Numbered from the stretch's first letter, positions 1-7,482 are shown. The stretch: DNA of 15,567 nt from JALYNX01 sp040902845 (GCA_040902845.1 JBBDWM010000033.1:1-15567); one strand, 5' to 3'. A program made the numbers and translations. Notes: generated by a model not told the origin, from the letters alone.

Positions 1-45
1 AAGCTCGGGATGTCGCGATCACCAGTTGAAGCCGCCGTCATATAC

Positions 46-94
46 GGACCTGTGGGTCCCAATTACGGGGAGGCTCACGGTCCCACTACGGGGG
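46..94. repeat. Dyad plus imperfect direct repeat, possible regulatory region
   Basis: GGACC (46-50) and GGTCC (55-59) form a perfect dyad around TGTG. GGTCCCAATTACGGGG (55-70) recurs almost exactly at 79-94 as GGTCCCACTACGGGGG, starting 24 bp later. On the minus strand a TATATG (44-39) could be a -10 box for a gene running left out of the window; a GTG at 22-20 would be a possible start. The TGGGACC-like halves loosely recall actinobacterial DosR-type boxes, but the match is weak. No complete gene is visible in 1-104. Confidence 0.35.
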
Positions 95-104
95 CGGCTT
101 GCGG

Positions 105-218
105 TCAGCCGACCCGCTCGGCCCGGGCTGATACGAGGTCGACAGGATCGGGTTCCGGAACCGGGATGGTGAATTCGAAACACGCCCCGCCCAGAATCTC
201 CGAGGTGCGGTAGCCCAT
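105..218 (-). pseudogene. Short reading-frame fragment, 37 codons, unrecognised
   Basis: This frame opens with ATG at 218 and stops at 107-105. It is out of frame with both halves of the adjacent membrane-sensor remnant. Its composition looks protein-like: it begins with GYRTSEILGG, which resembles part of a PAS-type core, followed by FEFTIPVPEPDP and an acidic tail. It may be the C-terminal remnant of the same decayed gene after another frameshift or deletion, or part of a second lost gene. It has no visible ribosome binding site and I assign no function. Confidence 0.25.
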
Positions 219-523
219 TGTGCGCGATCACTCCGGCAAAAATGAGCGGATGACCGGCCACATAGAAGAAAGTCGGCAACACCGGGGTAGGGGATCTCCC
301 CGGCATGCAACTGGATCATCCAAACCGACTCGCCGATTCCCCAGCAGAGGACACCTACCCCAATCATGCTCCACGCGAATCGGGACCGTCCCCGTGCGAC
401 AAGCGCTGCCGCGACCAACACCAGACCCGATGCAACGGCGACAGACGAATAGACGACACCGGACAGCGTTGCGTCCTCGAACGATCCTCCCCCGAGGAGC
501 GCGGCGCCAAAGGCAAATGCCAC
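219..523 (-). pseudogene. Frameshifted N-terminal part of a multi-pass membrane sensor
   Basis: The minus-strand reading from 523 encodes hydrophobic segments (AFAFGAALL, a segment around VYSSVAVASGLVLVAAALVA, another around SMIGVGVLCWGIGESVW) and then GEIPYPGVADF. Near 265-272 the reading must slip one base to continue as FFYVAGHPLIFAGVIA. The joined string YPGVADFFYVAGHPLIFAG is typical of the N-terminal membrane region of actinobacterial GGDEF/EAL or histidine-kinase sensors. The frame is open upstream only to a stop at 667-665, with no ATG, GTG or TTG before the GTG at 523, which would truncate the first membrane helix. No output domain follows. Decay is the simplest reading; a base error in the T-rich stretch explains only the first break. 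Confidence 0.6.
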
Positions 524-679
524 GACGGCGACGAGAATCGAAGCTGCGCGAGTGGCAGCCGCCGGTCGAGATCGGGTTGCGGATTCGGTTGAGATGGGGA
601 TGGCTCCCGGTCGTAACAGGATCGGCTCATTTGGCCGATGACGTTGAGCGCTCCCCGGCCCTCTTCAGACCGCAGATGC

Positions 680-3241
680 CTATTTGCCGATGCGGTCGCG
701 ACGCGCCGCGAGCAGCTCGACCGCACGCTCGATGGTGATCGTTTCCGGCGAGTCGCCTTGTCGAAGCGAAGCGTTCACTTCGCCGTCGGTGACATACGGA
801 CCAAAACGCCCCGAGCGCACGGTGACCGGCTTGCCACTGGCTGGGTCGGTGCCCACCTCCTTGAGAGGCCCGGCAGCGCTCTGACCCCGTCGACGGGGCG
901 GCTCAGCAAGCAGCTTGAGCGCCTCGTCAACCATGAGGGTGAACAGCTGCTCGTCGGCTTCGAGACTCCTGCGGTCTTCGCCCCTCTGGATGTACGGGCC
1001 GTATCGCCCGTTGAGGGCAACGATTTCGACGCCGGCCTCGTCGGTGCCCACCGTGCGGGGCAGGGAGAGGAGACGCAAGGCATCGTCGAGTGAGAGCGCG
1101 TCGAGTGACATCGCTTTGAGCAGCGAGGCCCGCTTTGGCTTGTCCTTGCTCCCCTCTTCGACTTCTCCGAGTTGGACGTAGGGGCCGAATCGCCCGGTTC
1201 TCCCGTAGACGGTCAGCCCGGTGTCGGGGTCACTGCCGAAGATTTTGTCCCCGGCGTTCTGGATCTCCAACAACTCGATGGCCCGTGAGACGGTGAGCTC
1301 GTCGGGAGCCACATCGTCCGGGATCGACGCCCGCTCCTCACCTCGCTCAACGTAAGGCCCATAACGACCGATTCGTGCCAGGATCGCCTGTCCGCTCCTG
1401 TCCTCTCCGATCGGTATCGAACCGACTGCTCGGGGGTCGATCTCGTCGAGACGGGTCGCCACTTTCTCCTTGAGGCCGTCGGCGCCGAAATAGAAAGCGG
1501 TCAACCAGGGAACCGTCTGTTCCTCGCCCGTGGCTATCCGGTCGAGGTCGTCCTCCATCTCCGCCGTGAATGCGTAGTCCACGAGATCAGGGAAATGGCT
1601 TTCCAACAAGGTCACCACGCCGAAGGCGGTGAAAGTCGGGACCAGGGCGGTGCCCCGCTTCCAGACATAACCCCGGTCCTGGATCGTGGACATGATCGAG
1701 GCGTAGGTCGAGGGTCGGCCCACCCCGAGCTCTTCGAGTCTCTGGATCAGGGAAGCCTCGGTGTAGCGCGCGGGAGGCCGGGTTTCGTGGCCGGTCGGCT
1801 CGAGACGTTGGGCCGCCAGCTTGTCGCCTTCGGCCAGCGGCGGGAGGATCTCCTCACGGTCGTCGAGGTCGGATTCGGGGTCGTCGGCCCCTTGAACATA
1901 GGCCCGCAGGAAGCCGGGAAAAGTGATGGTGCGCCCACTGGTACTGAAAACGGCCCGCACCCCATCCGAAGTGGTTGCGGCCAGTCTCGCTGAGACGGTG
2001 ACCCCGATGGCATCTGCCATCTGTGACGCCAGAGTTCGCTTCCAGATCAGGTCGTAGAGCCTGGCCTCGTCGGGGCCCACTTCGGCACCGATCTGCTCCG
2101 GGGTCCGGAACGTCTCGCCGGCGGGCCGAATCGCCTCGTGGGCTTCCTGCGCCCCCTTCACCTTCGATGCATAGACCCGGGGCTTAGGTGAGAGGTACTC
2201 CGCGCCGTAGAGCTTGGCGATCTGTGACCGTGCCGAAGCCACGGCCGACTCTGACAACGCGGTCGAGTCGGTTCGCATATAGGTGATGTGGCCGTTTTCG
2301 TAGAGACGTTGCGCCACCGACATGGTTCGGGACGAGGAGAAACGAAGTTTGCGGCCGGCTTCCTGTTGCAGCGTCGAGGTCCGGAACGGCGGGTAGGGGG
2401 AGCGCTTGTAAGGCTTCTGTTCCACCGAGTCAACGATGAACCCGCGGTTGAGGAGGGCTGCGGCCAGCGTGGTCGCCTGCTCCTGATCCAGGGTGAGCAC
2501 GCCTTTTCTGGCCTGGCCTGAGCTGTCGAAGTCCTTGCCGGTGGCCACCCGCGTCTCGTCGACCTGGAGCAGGGTCGCATCGAAGGTTCTGTCGAGATCG
2601 ACGGTGGGGGCGAAGATCCCTTCCACGCTCCAGTACCCGGCAGGGACGAAGGCCATCCGCTCCCTCTCCCGCTCGACCACGATGCGAACGGCCACGCTTT
2701 GCACTCGTCCCGCAGAGAGGCCCTTTTGGATCTTCCGCCAGAGAACAGGTGAGACTTCGTAGCCGTAAAGCCGGTCGAGGATGCGGCGGGCCTCCTGGGC
2801 CTGGACCAGACGTTGATCGAGGTCTCTGGGATTGGCGAACGCTGCCTCGATAGCGGGTTTGGTGATCTCGTGGAAGACCATCCGATGCACCGGGATCTTT
2901 GGCTTGAGCACCTCGGTCAGGTGCCACGCGATCGACTCACCTTCGCGGTCCTCGTCGGTGGCTAGATAGAGATGGTCGACGCCGGCGAGCATCTCCTTCA
3001 GCTTCTTCACCCGGTCCTTGCGTTCCTTGGGGACCACATACAGGGGCTCGAAACCGTTGTTGACGTCGACGCCGAGACGCGCCCAATCCTCACCTTTGGC
3101 CTTCGCCGGTATCTCGGCTGCGGAGCGCGGAAGGTCTCGGATATGGCCCATCGAGGACTCGACGGCGACATCGGCGCCGAGGAAGGCGGCGATGGTCCGG
3201 GCCTTGGTTGGGGATTCGACGATGACGAGGCTCTTTGGCAT
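680..3241 (-). CDS. topA: DNA topoisomerase I (type IA)
   Basis: This 853-residue protein relaxes negatively supercoiled DNA by cutting one strand through a transient 5'-phosphotyrosine link. The N-terminal Toprim domain starts at LVIVESPTKA (residues 5-14) and carries the metal-binding TDEDREG (95-101). The catalytic tyrosine is Y321 in GHITYMRTDST. The C-terminal third has no cysteine zinc fingers. It carries four GR(Y/F)GPY(V/I) Topo_C-type repeats, as in actinobacterial enzymes. The protein ends soon after the last repeat, at RRDRIGK, without a long lysine-rich tail, and is somewhat shorter than mycobacterial TopA. The ATG at 3241 gives the canonical MPKSLVIVESP start. The gene is transcribed divergently from tmk. 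Confidence 0.97.
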   Translation of the reverse strand: MPKSLVIVESPTKARTIAAFLGADVAVESSMGHIRDLPRSAAEIPAKAKGEDWARLGVDVNNGFEPLYVVPKERKDRVKKLKEMLAGVDHLYLATDEDREGESIAWHLTEVLKPKIPVHRMVFHEITKPAIEAAFANPRDLDQRLVQAQEARRILDRLYGYEVSPVLWRKIQKGLSAGRVQSVAVRIVVERERERMAFVPAGYWSVEGIFAPTVDLDRTFDATLLQVDETRVATGKDFDSSGQARKGVLTLDQEQATTLAAALLNRGFIVDSVEQKPYKRSPYPPFRTSTLQQEAGRKLRFSSSRTMSVAQRLYENGHITYMRTDSTALSESAVASARSQIAKLYGAEYLSPKPRVYASKVKGAQEAHEAIRPAGETFRTPEQIGAEVGPDEARLYDLIWKRTLASQMADAIGVTVSARLAATTSDGVRAVFSTSGRTITFPGFLRAYVQGADDPESDLDDREEILPPLAEGDKLAAQRLEPTGHETRPPARYTEASLIQRLEELGVGRPSTYASIMSTIQDRGYVWKRGTALVPTFTAFGVVTLLESHFPDLVDYAFTAEMEDDLDRIATGEEQTVPWLTAFYFGADGLKEKVATRLDEIDPRAVGSIPIGEDRSGQAILARIGRYGPYVERGEERASIPDDVAPDELTVSRAIELLEIQNAGDKIFGSDPDTGLTVYGRTGRFGPYVQLGEVEEGSKDKPKRASLLKAMSLDALSLDDALRLLSLPRTVGTDEAGVEIVALNGRYGPYIQRGEDRRSLEADEQLFTLMVDEALKLLAEPPRRRGQSAAGPLKEVGTDPASGKPVTVRSGRFGPYVTDGEVNASLRQGDSPETITIERAVELLAARRDRIGK

Positions 3242-3251
3242 TCGCGGGGTG

Positions 3252-3281
3252 AGTTGACCTCAAACGGCCGGGCAATGTCAA
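3252..3281 (-). promoter_or_regulatory. Predicted topA promoter
   Basis: On the minus strand a perfect TTGACA (3281-3276) is followed after 18 bp by TCAACT (3257-3252). Transcription would begin only a few bases before the topA ATG at 3241. There is no clear Shine-Dalgarno sequence, so a leaderless or nearly leaderless mRNA is likely. Confidence 0.45.
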
Positions 3282-3291
3282 CACATCCGGC

Positions 3292-3320
3292 TTGACACCG
3301 GCCCGTTACCGTGCGAGATG
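3292..3320 (+). promoter_or_regulatory. Predicted tmk-holB promoter
   Basis: A perfect TTGACA (3292-3297) is followed after 17 bp by a weak -10, GAGATG (3315-3320), preceded by an extended TGC. The -35 boxes of this and the divergent topA promoter are only 10 bp apart, back to back. The resulting short leader still contains GAGGAA (3334-3339) before the tmk ATG. Confidence 0.4.
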
Positions 3321-3342
3321 TGTGCTTGTCGATGAGGAATTC

Positions 3343-3939
3343 ATGAGGCGCTATCTGGCTCTCGAAGGTGGCGATGGCTCGGGGAAGACCACGGTGGCTT
3401 CCGCACTCGCCGCCCGTTTACGTGAACGAGGCGACCAAGTGGTGGTGGTTCGCGAGCCTGGTGGCACCGACCTGGGTGAGAAGGTGAGGGAAATCGTTCT
3501 GGACTCCGATCATGTGGATCGGTGGGCCGAAGTGTTCCTATTCGCCGCCCAACGCTCACAGCTGGTCCGTGATGTGGTGTTGCCCGCTCTGGAGCGGGGC
3601 GCCTGGGTCATCACCGACCGCAGCTACTACTCCTCGATCGCCTACCAGGGCCGGGCCCGTGGCCTGGGAGAGGCGAAGGTTCGTGAGATCAACGAGATCG
3701 GTCTGGAAGGTGTGGAGCCGGATCACGTCTTTGTGTTGGAGGTGGACCCTGGCACCGCCCTAGGGCGCCAGGAGCGACCCGACCGGATCGGTGCCGAGAG
3801 CGTCGAGTTCCAACAGGAGGTTCACAACGCCTACGCCGAACTGGCGCGGGTGGAGCCGCAGCGGGTGATGTTGTTGCGGGGCGACGAAGACGTCGACTCG
3901 CTGGTCGAGCGGATCCTGGCGGTGATCGACGTTGACTGA
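3343..3939 (+). CDS. tmk: Thymidylate kinase
   Basis: This 198-residue cytoplasmic enzyme phosphorylates dTMP to dTDP with ATP, an essential step toward dTTP. The P-loop GGDGSGKT is at residues 9-16, the EPGGT motif at 38-42 and DRSYYS at 92-97; the length is normal for the family. The frame is open further upstream, but the ATG at 3343 is preceded by GAGGAA with good spacing and gives the typical RRYLALEGGDG start. The stop overlaps the holB start by 8 nt, so the two are probably cotranscribed and translationally coupled. The pairing supplies dTTP synthesis next to a clamp-loader subunit. Confidence 0.95.
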   Translation: MRRYLALEGGDGSGKTTVASALAARLRERGDQVVVVREPGGTDLGEKVREIVLDSDHVDRWAEVFLFAAQRSQLVRDVVLPALERGAWVITDRSYYSSIAYQGRARGLGEAKVREINEIGLEGVEPDHVFVLEVDPGTALGRQERPDRIGAESVEFQQEVHNAYAELARVEPQRVMLLRGDEDVDSLVERILAVIDVD

Positions 3940-4969
3940 TCCCTTCTCGGGCATCATCGGGCATGCCCGCGTGATCGAATTGCTGCGCCGGGATGCCCCG
4001 GAGCCGGCCCAGGCCTATCTGTTCGTGGGCCCGGAGTCGGTGGGCAAGGCCCTGATGGCCAGGCAGTTCGCCGCCGCCATCCTCTGTCCGTCGCGCGGGG
4101 TTCATGACAGCGAGTGTCGATCGTGTCGGCTGGTCTCCGCCGGCAGTCATCCCGACGTCTCGGTGATCGAGCCCGAAGGCGCCACCAGTCTCGGGGTCGA
4201 GCAGATCAGATCGGTGGTGGCGCGGGCGGCGTTGCGACCGGTCGAGGGGCCAAGGACGGTGTTCCTTCTGCCCGAGGCAGGGACGATGACCGACCAAGCC
4301 GCCAATGCACTGCTCAAGACCCTGGAAGAGCCGTCGGCGGCGGTTGTGTTCCTCCTCGTCGCTGAATCGGAGGATGACTTCCCGGCCACGGTGTCCTCAC
4401 GATGTCGCACCGTTCACGTGGGTCGGGTCCCACTCGCCGAGTTGGTCTCCGCCCTCGAGGAACGAGGTCTCGGCCCCGAGGAGGCGACGAGTGTGGCGGT
4501 GGTGGCTGGTGGTCGCCCCGGATTGGCCCTGGCACTGATGAACCGGCCGGAAGTGGCACAGTTCCGCGATCTCTGGCTCTCGATTCCAGGGCGGGTCACC
4601 CCACGTCCCGGTGATGGCCAACGTCTGGCGATGCAGGTCCTCGAGGAGATCGGCCCCCTGGCCGAGCGATCGGTGGGGACGGACATGACCAAGGATGCCC
4701 AACAGCGGGCGCGGCGCAGATCCGAGCAGTCCTTGCTAGTCAACGGCCTCGAGATCCTTGCGTCCTGGTATGCCGATTCGGCGTCGCTTCAGATGGGAGG
4801 GCCGGTGAAGAACTCCGATCTCCCCCTGGCGGCCTTCACCGATGTCAATCCCCGCAAGGCGGTCATGTCGGCGGAGCACGTGCTCGACGCGGTGGTCGAC
4901 ATCCAGGGGAGTCTCCGGCGGGAACTGGTCCTGGCCACACTCTTCACCGGTCTCGGCTCTCAGGACTGA
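3932..4969 (+). CDS. holB: DNA polymerase III subunit delta' (clamp loader)
   Basis: This 345-residue AAA+ family protein is a subunit of the clamp loader that places the beta sliding clamp on DNA. Visible landmarks are a P-loop-like GPESVGKA (33-40), a zinc-finger region with C52, C62 and C65, NALLKTLEEP (125-134) and the SRC motif (156-158). The P-loop ends in Ala where an ATPase has Thr or Ser, and only three of the usual four zinc cysteines are present, so it is probably a non-hydrolysing subunit as is common for delta'. The start is TTG at 3932: an in-frame stop lies just upstream, and the next internal start would remove the conserved N-terminus. It overlaps tmk by 8 nt. Confidence 0.9.
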   Translation: MTDPFSGIIGHARVIELLRRDAPEPAQAYLFVGPESVGKALMARQFAAAILCPSRGVHDSECRSCRLVSAGSHPDVSVIEPEGATSLGVEQIRSVVARAALRPVEGPRTVFLLPEAGTMTDQAANALLKTLEEPSAAVVFLLVAESEDDFPATVSSRCRTVHVGRVPLAELVSALEERGLGPEEATSVAVVAGGRPGLALALMNRPEVAQFRDLWLSIPGRVTPRPGDGQRLAMQVLEEIGPLAERSVGTDMTKDAQQRARRRSEQSLLVNGLEILASWYADSASLQMGGPVKNSDLPLAAFTDVNPRKAVMSAEHVLDAVVDIQGSLRRELVLATLFTGLGSQD

Positions 4970-4978
4970 GCGTTTTCG

Positions 4979-5009
4979 TCCCACCCACCCGATACCTTCA
5001 ATGGTGGGA
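4979..5009 (+). promoter_or_regulatory. Hairpin that could occlude a ribosome binding site
   Basis: TCCCACC (4979-4985) pairs perfectly with GGTGGGA (5003-5009) across a 17-nt loop. The 3' arm overlaps the strong Shine-Dalgarno sequence GGGAGGG (5006-5012) of the nuclease-like gene that starts at 5019. Folding in the mRNA would partly mask that site. A regulatory role is inference. Confidence 0.3.
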
Positions 5010-5018
5010 GGGAACAAC

Positions 5019-5498
5019 ATGGGAATCACCACCGCCAAGGGCGAAGTCGGGGAGGCGATCATCCTCGCCGACCTGCAACGACAGGGACACGGGATTGCCA
5101 TCCCCTTCGGTCACGATCTGCCCTACGACCTGATCGTGGTCCGCAAGGAGGACGGGGCCCTGGAACGGGTCCAATGCAAGTACACCACCTCGAACGGGCG
5201 GGTGATCTTGGCGAAGGTCACCAGCGATTCAGCTTGGGTAAAACATCGCTACACAATGGATGAGGTGGACTGGATCGCGGTCTACGACGCCACCACCGAT
5301 CAATGCCTGTACATACCTTCTAGTGAATGGAACGGTTTGGCGAAGATGAACATTCGTCTCGTTCCGCCGTCGAACGGGCAGTTGAAGCGCATCCGCTGCG
5401 CAAGTCGCTATCGGGAGTTGACAGGCGATCCTCGCGACCGTCTGACGTCTGGCTCAGCACCAGCCCTACCTCTAACATTGGATGTCTGGCCGGAGTAG
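5019..5498 (+). CDS. PD-(D/E)XK nuclease-like protein (group I intron endonuclease family)
   Basis: This 159-residue protein resembles the small PD-(D/E)XK family annotated as group I intron-associated endonuclease. It starts KGEVGEAIILADL, has a glutamate at 12 and the motif LPYDLIVV with D37, then VQCKY with Q52 and K54. That is the D...(E/Q)xK layout of the catalytic core. The sequence after about residue 133 is low-complexity and probably lies outside the fold. The ATG at 5019 is chosen because GGGAGGG lies 6 nt upstream; an in-frame ATG at 5001 would add six residues. The last 10 bases, including the TAG stop, lie inside the tRNA-Thr gene. No intron is visible in that tRNA, so a homing role is unproven; DNA repair or RNA/DNA cleavage are alternatives. 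Confidence 0.75.
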   Translation: MGITTAKGEVGEAIILADLQRQGHGIAIPFGHDLPYDLIVVRKEDGALERVQCKYTTSNGRVILAKVTSDSAWVKHRYTMDEVDWIAVYDATTDQCLYIPSSEWNGLAKMNIRLVPPSNGQLKRIRCASRYRELTGDPRDRLTSGSAPALPLTLDVWPE

Positions 5499-5560
5499 CT
5501 CAGTGGTAGAGCAACGTCCTCGTAAGGCGTGGGCCAGGGGTTCGACTCCCCTCTCCGGCT
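5489..5560 (+). tRNA. tRNA-Thr (anticodon CGU)
   Basis: All four arms fold. The acceptor GCCGGAG pairs with CTCCGGC, followed by discriminator T at 5560. The D stem is GCTC/GAGC. The anticodon stem ACGTC/GGCGT encloses the loop CTCGTAA, giving anticodon CGT for the ACG threonine codon. The T arm AGGGG/CCCCT holds the standard TTCGACT loop. CCA is not encoded. The molecule is 72 nt with a short variable loop and no intron. The 5' end overlaps the stop of the upstream nuclease-like gene, so the tRNA promoter must lie inside that coding region. Confidence 0.95.
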
Positions 5561-5564
5561 CTGG

Positions 5565-5599
5565 ATCCGTCGACCATTATCCGTGATCCGTAATCCGTC
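5565..5599. repeat. Heptamer tandem repeat, unit ATCCGTN
   Basis: ATCCGTG, ATCCGTA and ATCCGTC stand head to tail at 5579-5599. A further ATCCGTC at 5565-5571 keeps the 7-bp phase. The array lies between the tRNA-Thr and the first sigma-factor gene. It is the first of three intergenic 7-bp arrays in the window with unrelated unit sequences. Confidence 0.75.
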
Positions 5600-5642
5600 G
5601 ATCCCCGTCGGCCGGATGGTGGAGCACTTCATTTGATCGGCG

Positions 5643-5671
5643 TGCAACGCTTCCCAGGTCTGTGACGTTTC
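5643..5671 (+). promoter_or_regulatory. Possible ECF-type promoter of the first sigma operon
   Basis: TGCAAC (5643-5648), an AAC-type ECF -35 element, is followed after 17 bp by CGTTTC (5666-5671), a CGT-type -10. Transcription would begin shortly before the GTG at 5687. Autoregulation by the encoded sigma factor is inferred from the usual behaviour of ECF operons. Confidence 0.35.
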
Positions 5672-5686
5672 ACCGAGGATGCGAGC

Positions 5687-6148
5687 GTGACTGATCGGTC
5701 GATCTATGAAGAGGTTAGTGGTCCATTGATGCGCTTCGCCGCCTCTCTCGTCGGCCCGGATGCGGCCTCAGACCTGGTTTCGGAGGTGATGGTGGCGACT
5801 TTGCAACGTCGTTCGCTGGTCTCATTGGAGAATCCACAGGCCTATCTGATGCAGGCGGTTCTCAATCGAGCGCGTTCAGCCGGTCGACGTTTGGACCGAG
5901 AGCGGCGGGCACTTGCCCGCTACCCCGTGGCGACTGTGGGGGAGGATCCGGCCGACTTCCTAGTGGATGCGGATGTTGTCCGAACTGTTGCGGCCCTGCC
6001 GCTGCAACAGCGTGCGGCCATCTACTTCGTGTATTGGGCTGACCTGGAGCCAAGCGAGGCGGCGGAGCTCCTTGGAGTTCGCCCGGCCACGCTTCGTCGC
6101 TACCTGCATCTGGCCCGCAAGAAACTTCGGAGACACTTCGATGCGTGA
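5687..6148 (+). CDS. ECF-family RNA polymerase sigma factor
   Basis: This 153-residue protein is a small sigma factor. The N-terminal region-2-like helices include MRFAASLVG and ENPQAYLMQAVLNRARS (about residues 15-65). The C-terminal region 4 has LPLQQRAAIYFVYWADLEP followed by a helix-turn-helix, EAAELLGVRPATLRRYLHLARKKL (about 104-147). It lacks any long extension. The GTG at 5687 has GAGGA at 5675-5679. Its end overlaps the next gene by 8 nt, which marks that gene as its likely regulator. The target genes are unknown. Confidence 0.85.
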   Translation: MTDRSIYEEVSGPLMRFAASLVGPDAASDLVSEVMVATLQRRSLVSLENPQAYLMQAVLNRARSAGRRLDRERRALARYPVATVGEDPADFLVDADVVRTVAALPLQQRAAIYFVYWADLEPSEAAELLGVRPATLRRYLHLARKKLRRHFDA

Positions 6149-7430
6149 CGATTCCTTTCGTCGTGTTGCGCGGGCCGGTCTCGCTCCCCTGGTCGAGGAT
6201 GTTCCCGATTCTCCCGGATGGGAAGAGATCACAGCCGTCCCGACGCTGACTGCGACCCAGTCTTCGAGGAAGTTGCCGGGCTGGGCAATCGCGCTGATTT
6301 CTGCCGTTGTCGTGGTGACCATATTGGGACTCGGGTTCATGCTTTCTGACGGCACACCTCGAGCCACGCCCCCGGGAGTTGATGTGTCTTTCGAGGTCGC
6401 CAGAGCGGTCGCAGACGGAGAGGCCTGGTGGTCCGCAGTCATCACCGGTGACATCGAAGGGGCTGAGGCCATCGCACATCCCGAGGGACAGTTCAACTTC
6501 GACGGGCTGGATGAGAGCGCCGCCAGACTTGGTGAACCGGTGACTATCACGGTCGGAAGCGACGTGTTCGGATCCGAGCAGCAACCGTTACTTTGCTTCA
6601 TGTTGCGCGGAAGCGATGCCGAGCTCACCGGGGCTCTCGTCTACCGCCAAAGCGGCCCGCGATGGCTGCTCTGGGAGGTCAGGCCCGAGACCGAGAGATG
6701 TCTCGATGGCAGCCCAGTTTTTTCCCCTCCGCTCCAGACTGCAAACGGCATGACAGAGTTCCCGCTCACCTTTCTCGACGGAATGCAGATGACATTGTCC
6801 TATTCGGCGGATCTCGATCTGACGAGCCGTGGCCTGGAAGCCCAGGCCGTCGGAAGACTAAGCGGAGGCGTCAGCCGAGTGTTCGGGATCCGCTACGGGC
6901 CTCCGGAAGCTTTCGTGACGGAGACCGAAGGCAATATGGGACCCGGCGATTTGGCAACCACTTTTCCCGGTGGGGAGGGCAGCGTCGTAGAACTATGGGA
7001 GTTCCCAAGGGAGCCCATCGCTTACCTCGTCTTCGATTTCGATCCGTGGACCGCATACGTCTGGGATGGCATGGGCGGAGTCAACCCGCGAATGAGTGAC
7101 GAAGCACGAGCATCTTGGGCGGTGAACCTCCATGGGGTAACCAACGATCAAGGTTTCCTGATCCTCACCGCTGAGCCGCCCCTGGGGCTGGTTGATGCTG
7201 CGGATGATCCGGGACCGGATGGTCCCGACCTCAGGATCGACGGTTCGTCAGGGAGTCTCCTCGTCTTCGTCAACGACTGCGACCGGATGACGACCCTTGA
7301 GGAAGAGACCTACGGAGCGCCGGTGTTCGCCTTCTGTGACACACCGACCAACACCCTCTTCTTCGTCGGAGGTGATGCCGCAACTCAGCAGCTGATCCAC
7401 GAGACCCTGCAGGTTCAGCTCGGGCCTTAA
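6141..7430 (+). CDS. Single-pass membrane protein, probable anti-sigma partner
   Basis: This 429-residue protein has a short N-terminal cytoplasmic part (1-46), one membrane helix at about 47-68 (GWAIALISAVVVVTILGLGF) and a large outer part. The outer part starts with a region that may be SnoaL/NTF2-like (about 80-180: VADGEAWWSAVITGDIEGAEAIAHPEG). The rest I do not recognise; it contains a few cysteines (for example in PETERCLDG, VNDCDRM and FCDTPT). The 8-nt overlap with the sigma gene and the single-helix topology fit a membrane-bound anti-sigma factor. However, there is no zinc HxxxCxxC motif, and the 46-residue cytoplasmic part is short for a standard anti-sigma domain. The ATG at 6141 is the first start after the sigma region 4. 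The function is inferred from context only. Confidence 0.6.
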   Translation: MRDDSFRRVARAGLAPLVEDVPDSPGWEEITAVPTLTATQSSRKLPGWAIALISAVVVVTILGLGFMLSDGTPRATPPGVDVSFEVARAVADGEAWWSAVITGDIEGAEAIAHPEGQFNFDGLDESAARLGEPVTITVGSDVFGSEQQPLLCFMLRGSDAELTGALVYRQSGPRWLLWEVRPETERCLDGSPVFSPPLQTANGMTEFPLTFLDGMQMTLSYSADLDLTSRGLEAQAVGRLSGGVSRVFGIRYGPPEAFVTETEGNMGPGDLATTFPGGEGSVVELWEFPREPIAYLVFDFDPWTAYVWDGMGGVNPRMSDEARASWAVNLHGVTNDQGFLILTAEPPLGLVDAADDPGPDGPDLRIDGSSGSLLVFVNDCDRMTTLEEETYGAPVFAFCDTPTNTLFFVGGDAATQQLIHETLQVQLGP

Positions 7431-7440
7431 CGCGGCCACA

Positions 7441-7461
7441 GTTAACGGTTAACGGTGAACG
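7441..7461. repeat. Heptamer tandem repeat, unit GTTAACG
   Basis: GTTAACG, GTTAACG and GTGAACG are head to tail in the short gap between the membrane protein and the SigR-like gene. It has the same 7-bp period as the other two arrays but a different unit. It lies within the region where the sigR promoter would be expected. Confidence 0.75.
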
Positions 7462-7482
7462 GACAAGTACCGTCCCCGAGGC

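Noticed and set aside
5515..5535. Group I intron in the tRNA anticodon loop
   Set aside because: The anticodon arm is continuous and folds normally.
5489..5560. tRNA-Thr as an attachment site of an integrated element
   Set aside because: No integrase nearby, no repeat of the tRNA 3' end in the window, and the neighbours are ordinary chromosomal genes.
5967..6140. Upstream extension of the membrane protein frame into the sigma gene
   Set aside because: It overlaps conserved sigma region 4 in another frame; the ATG at 6141 explains the gene.
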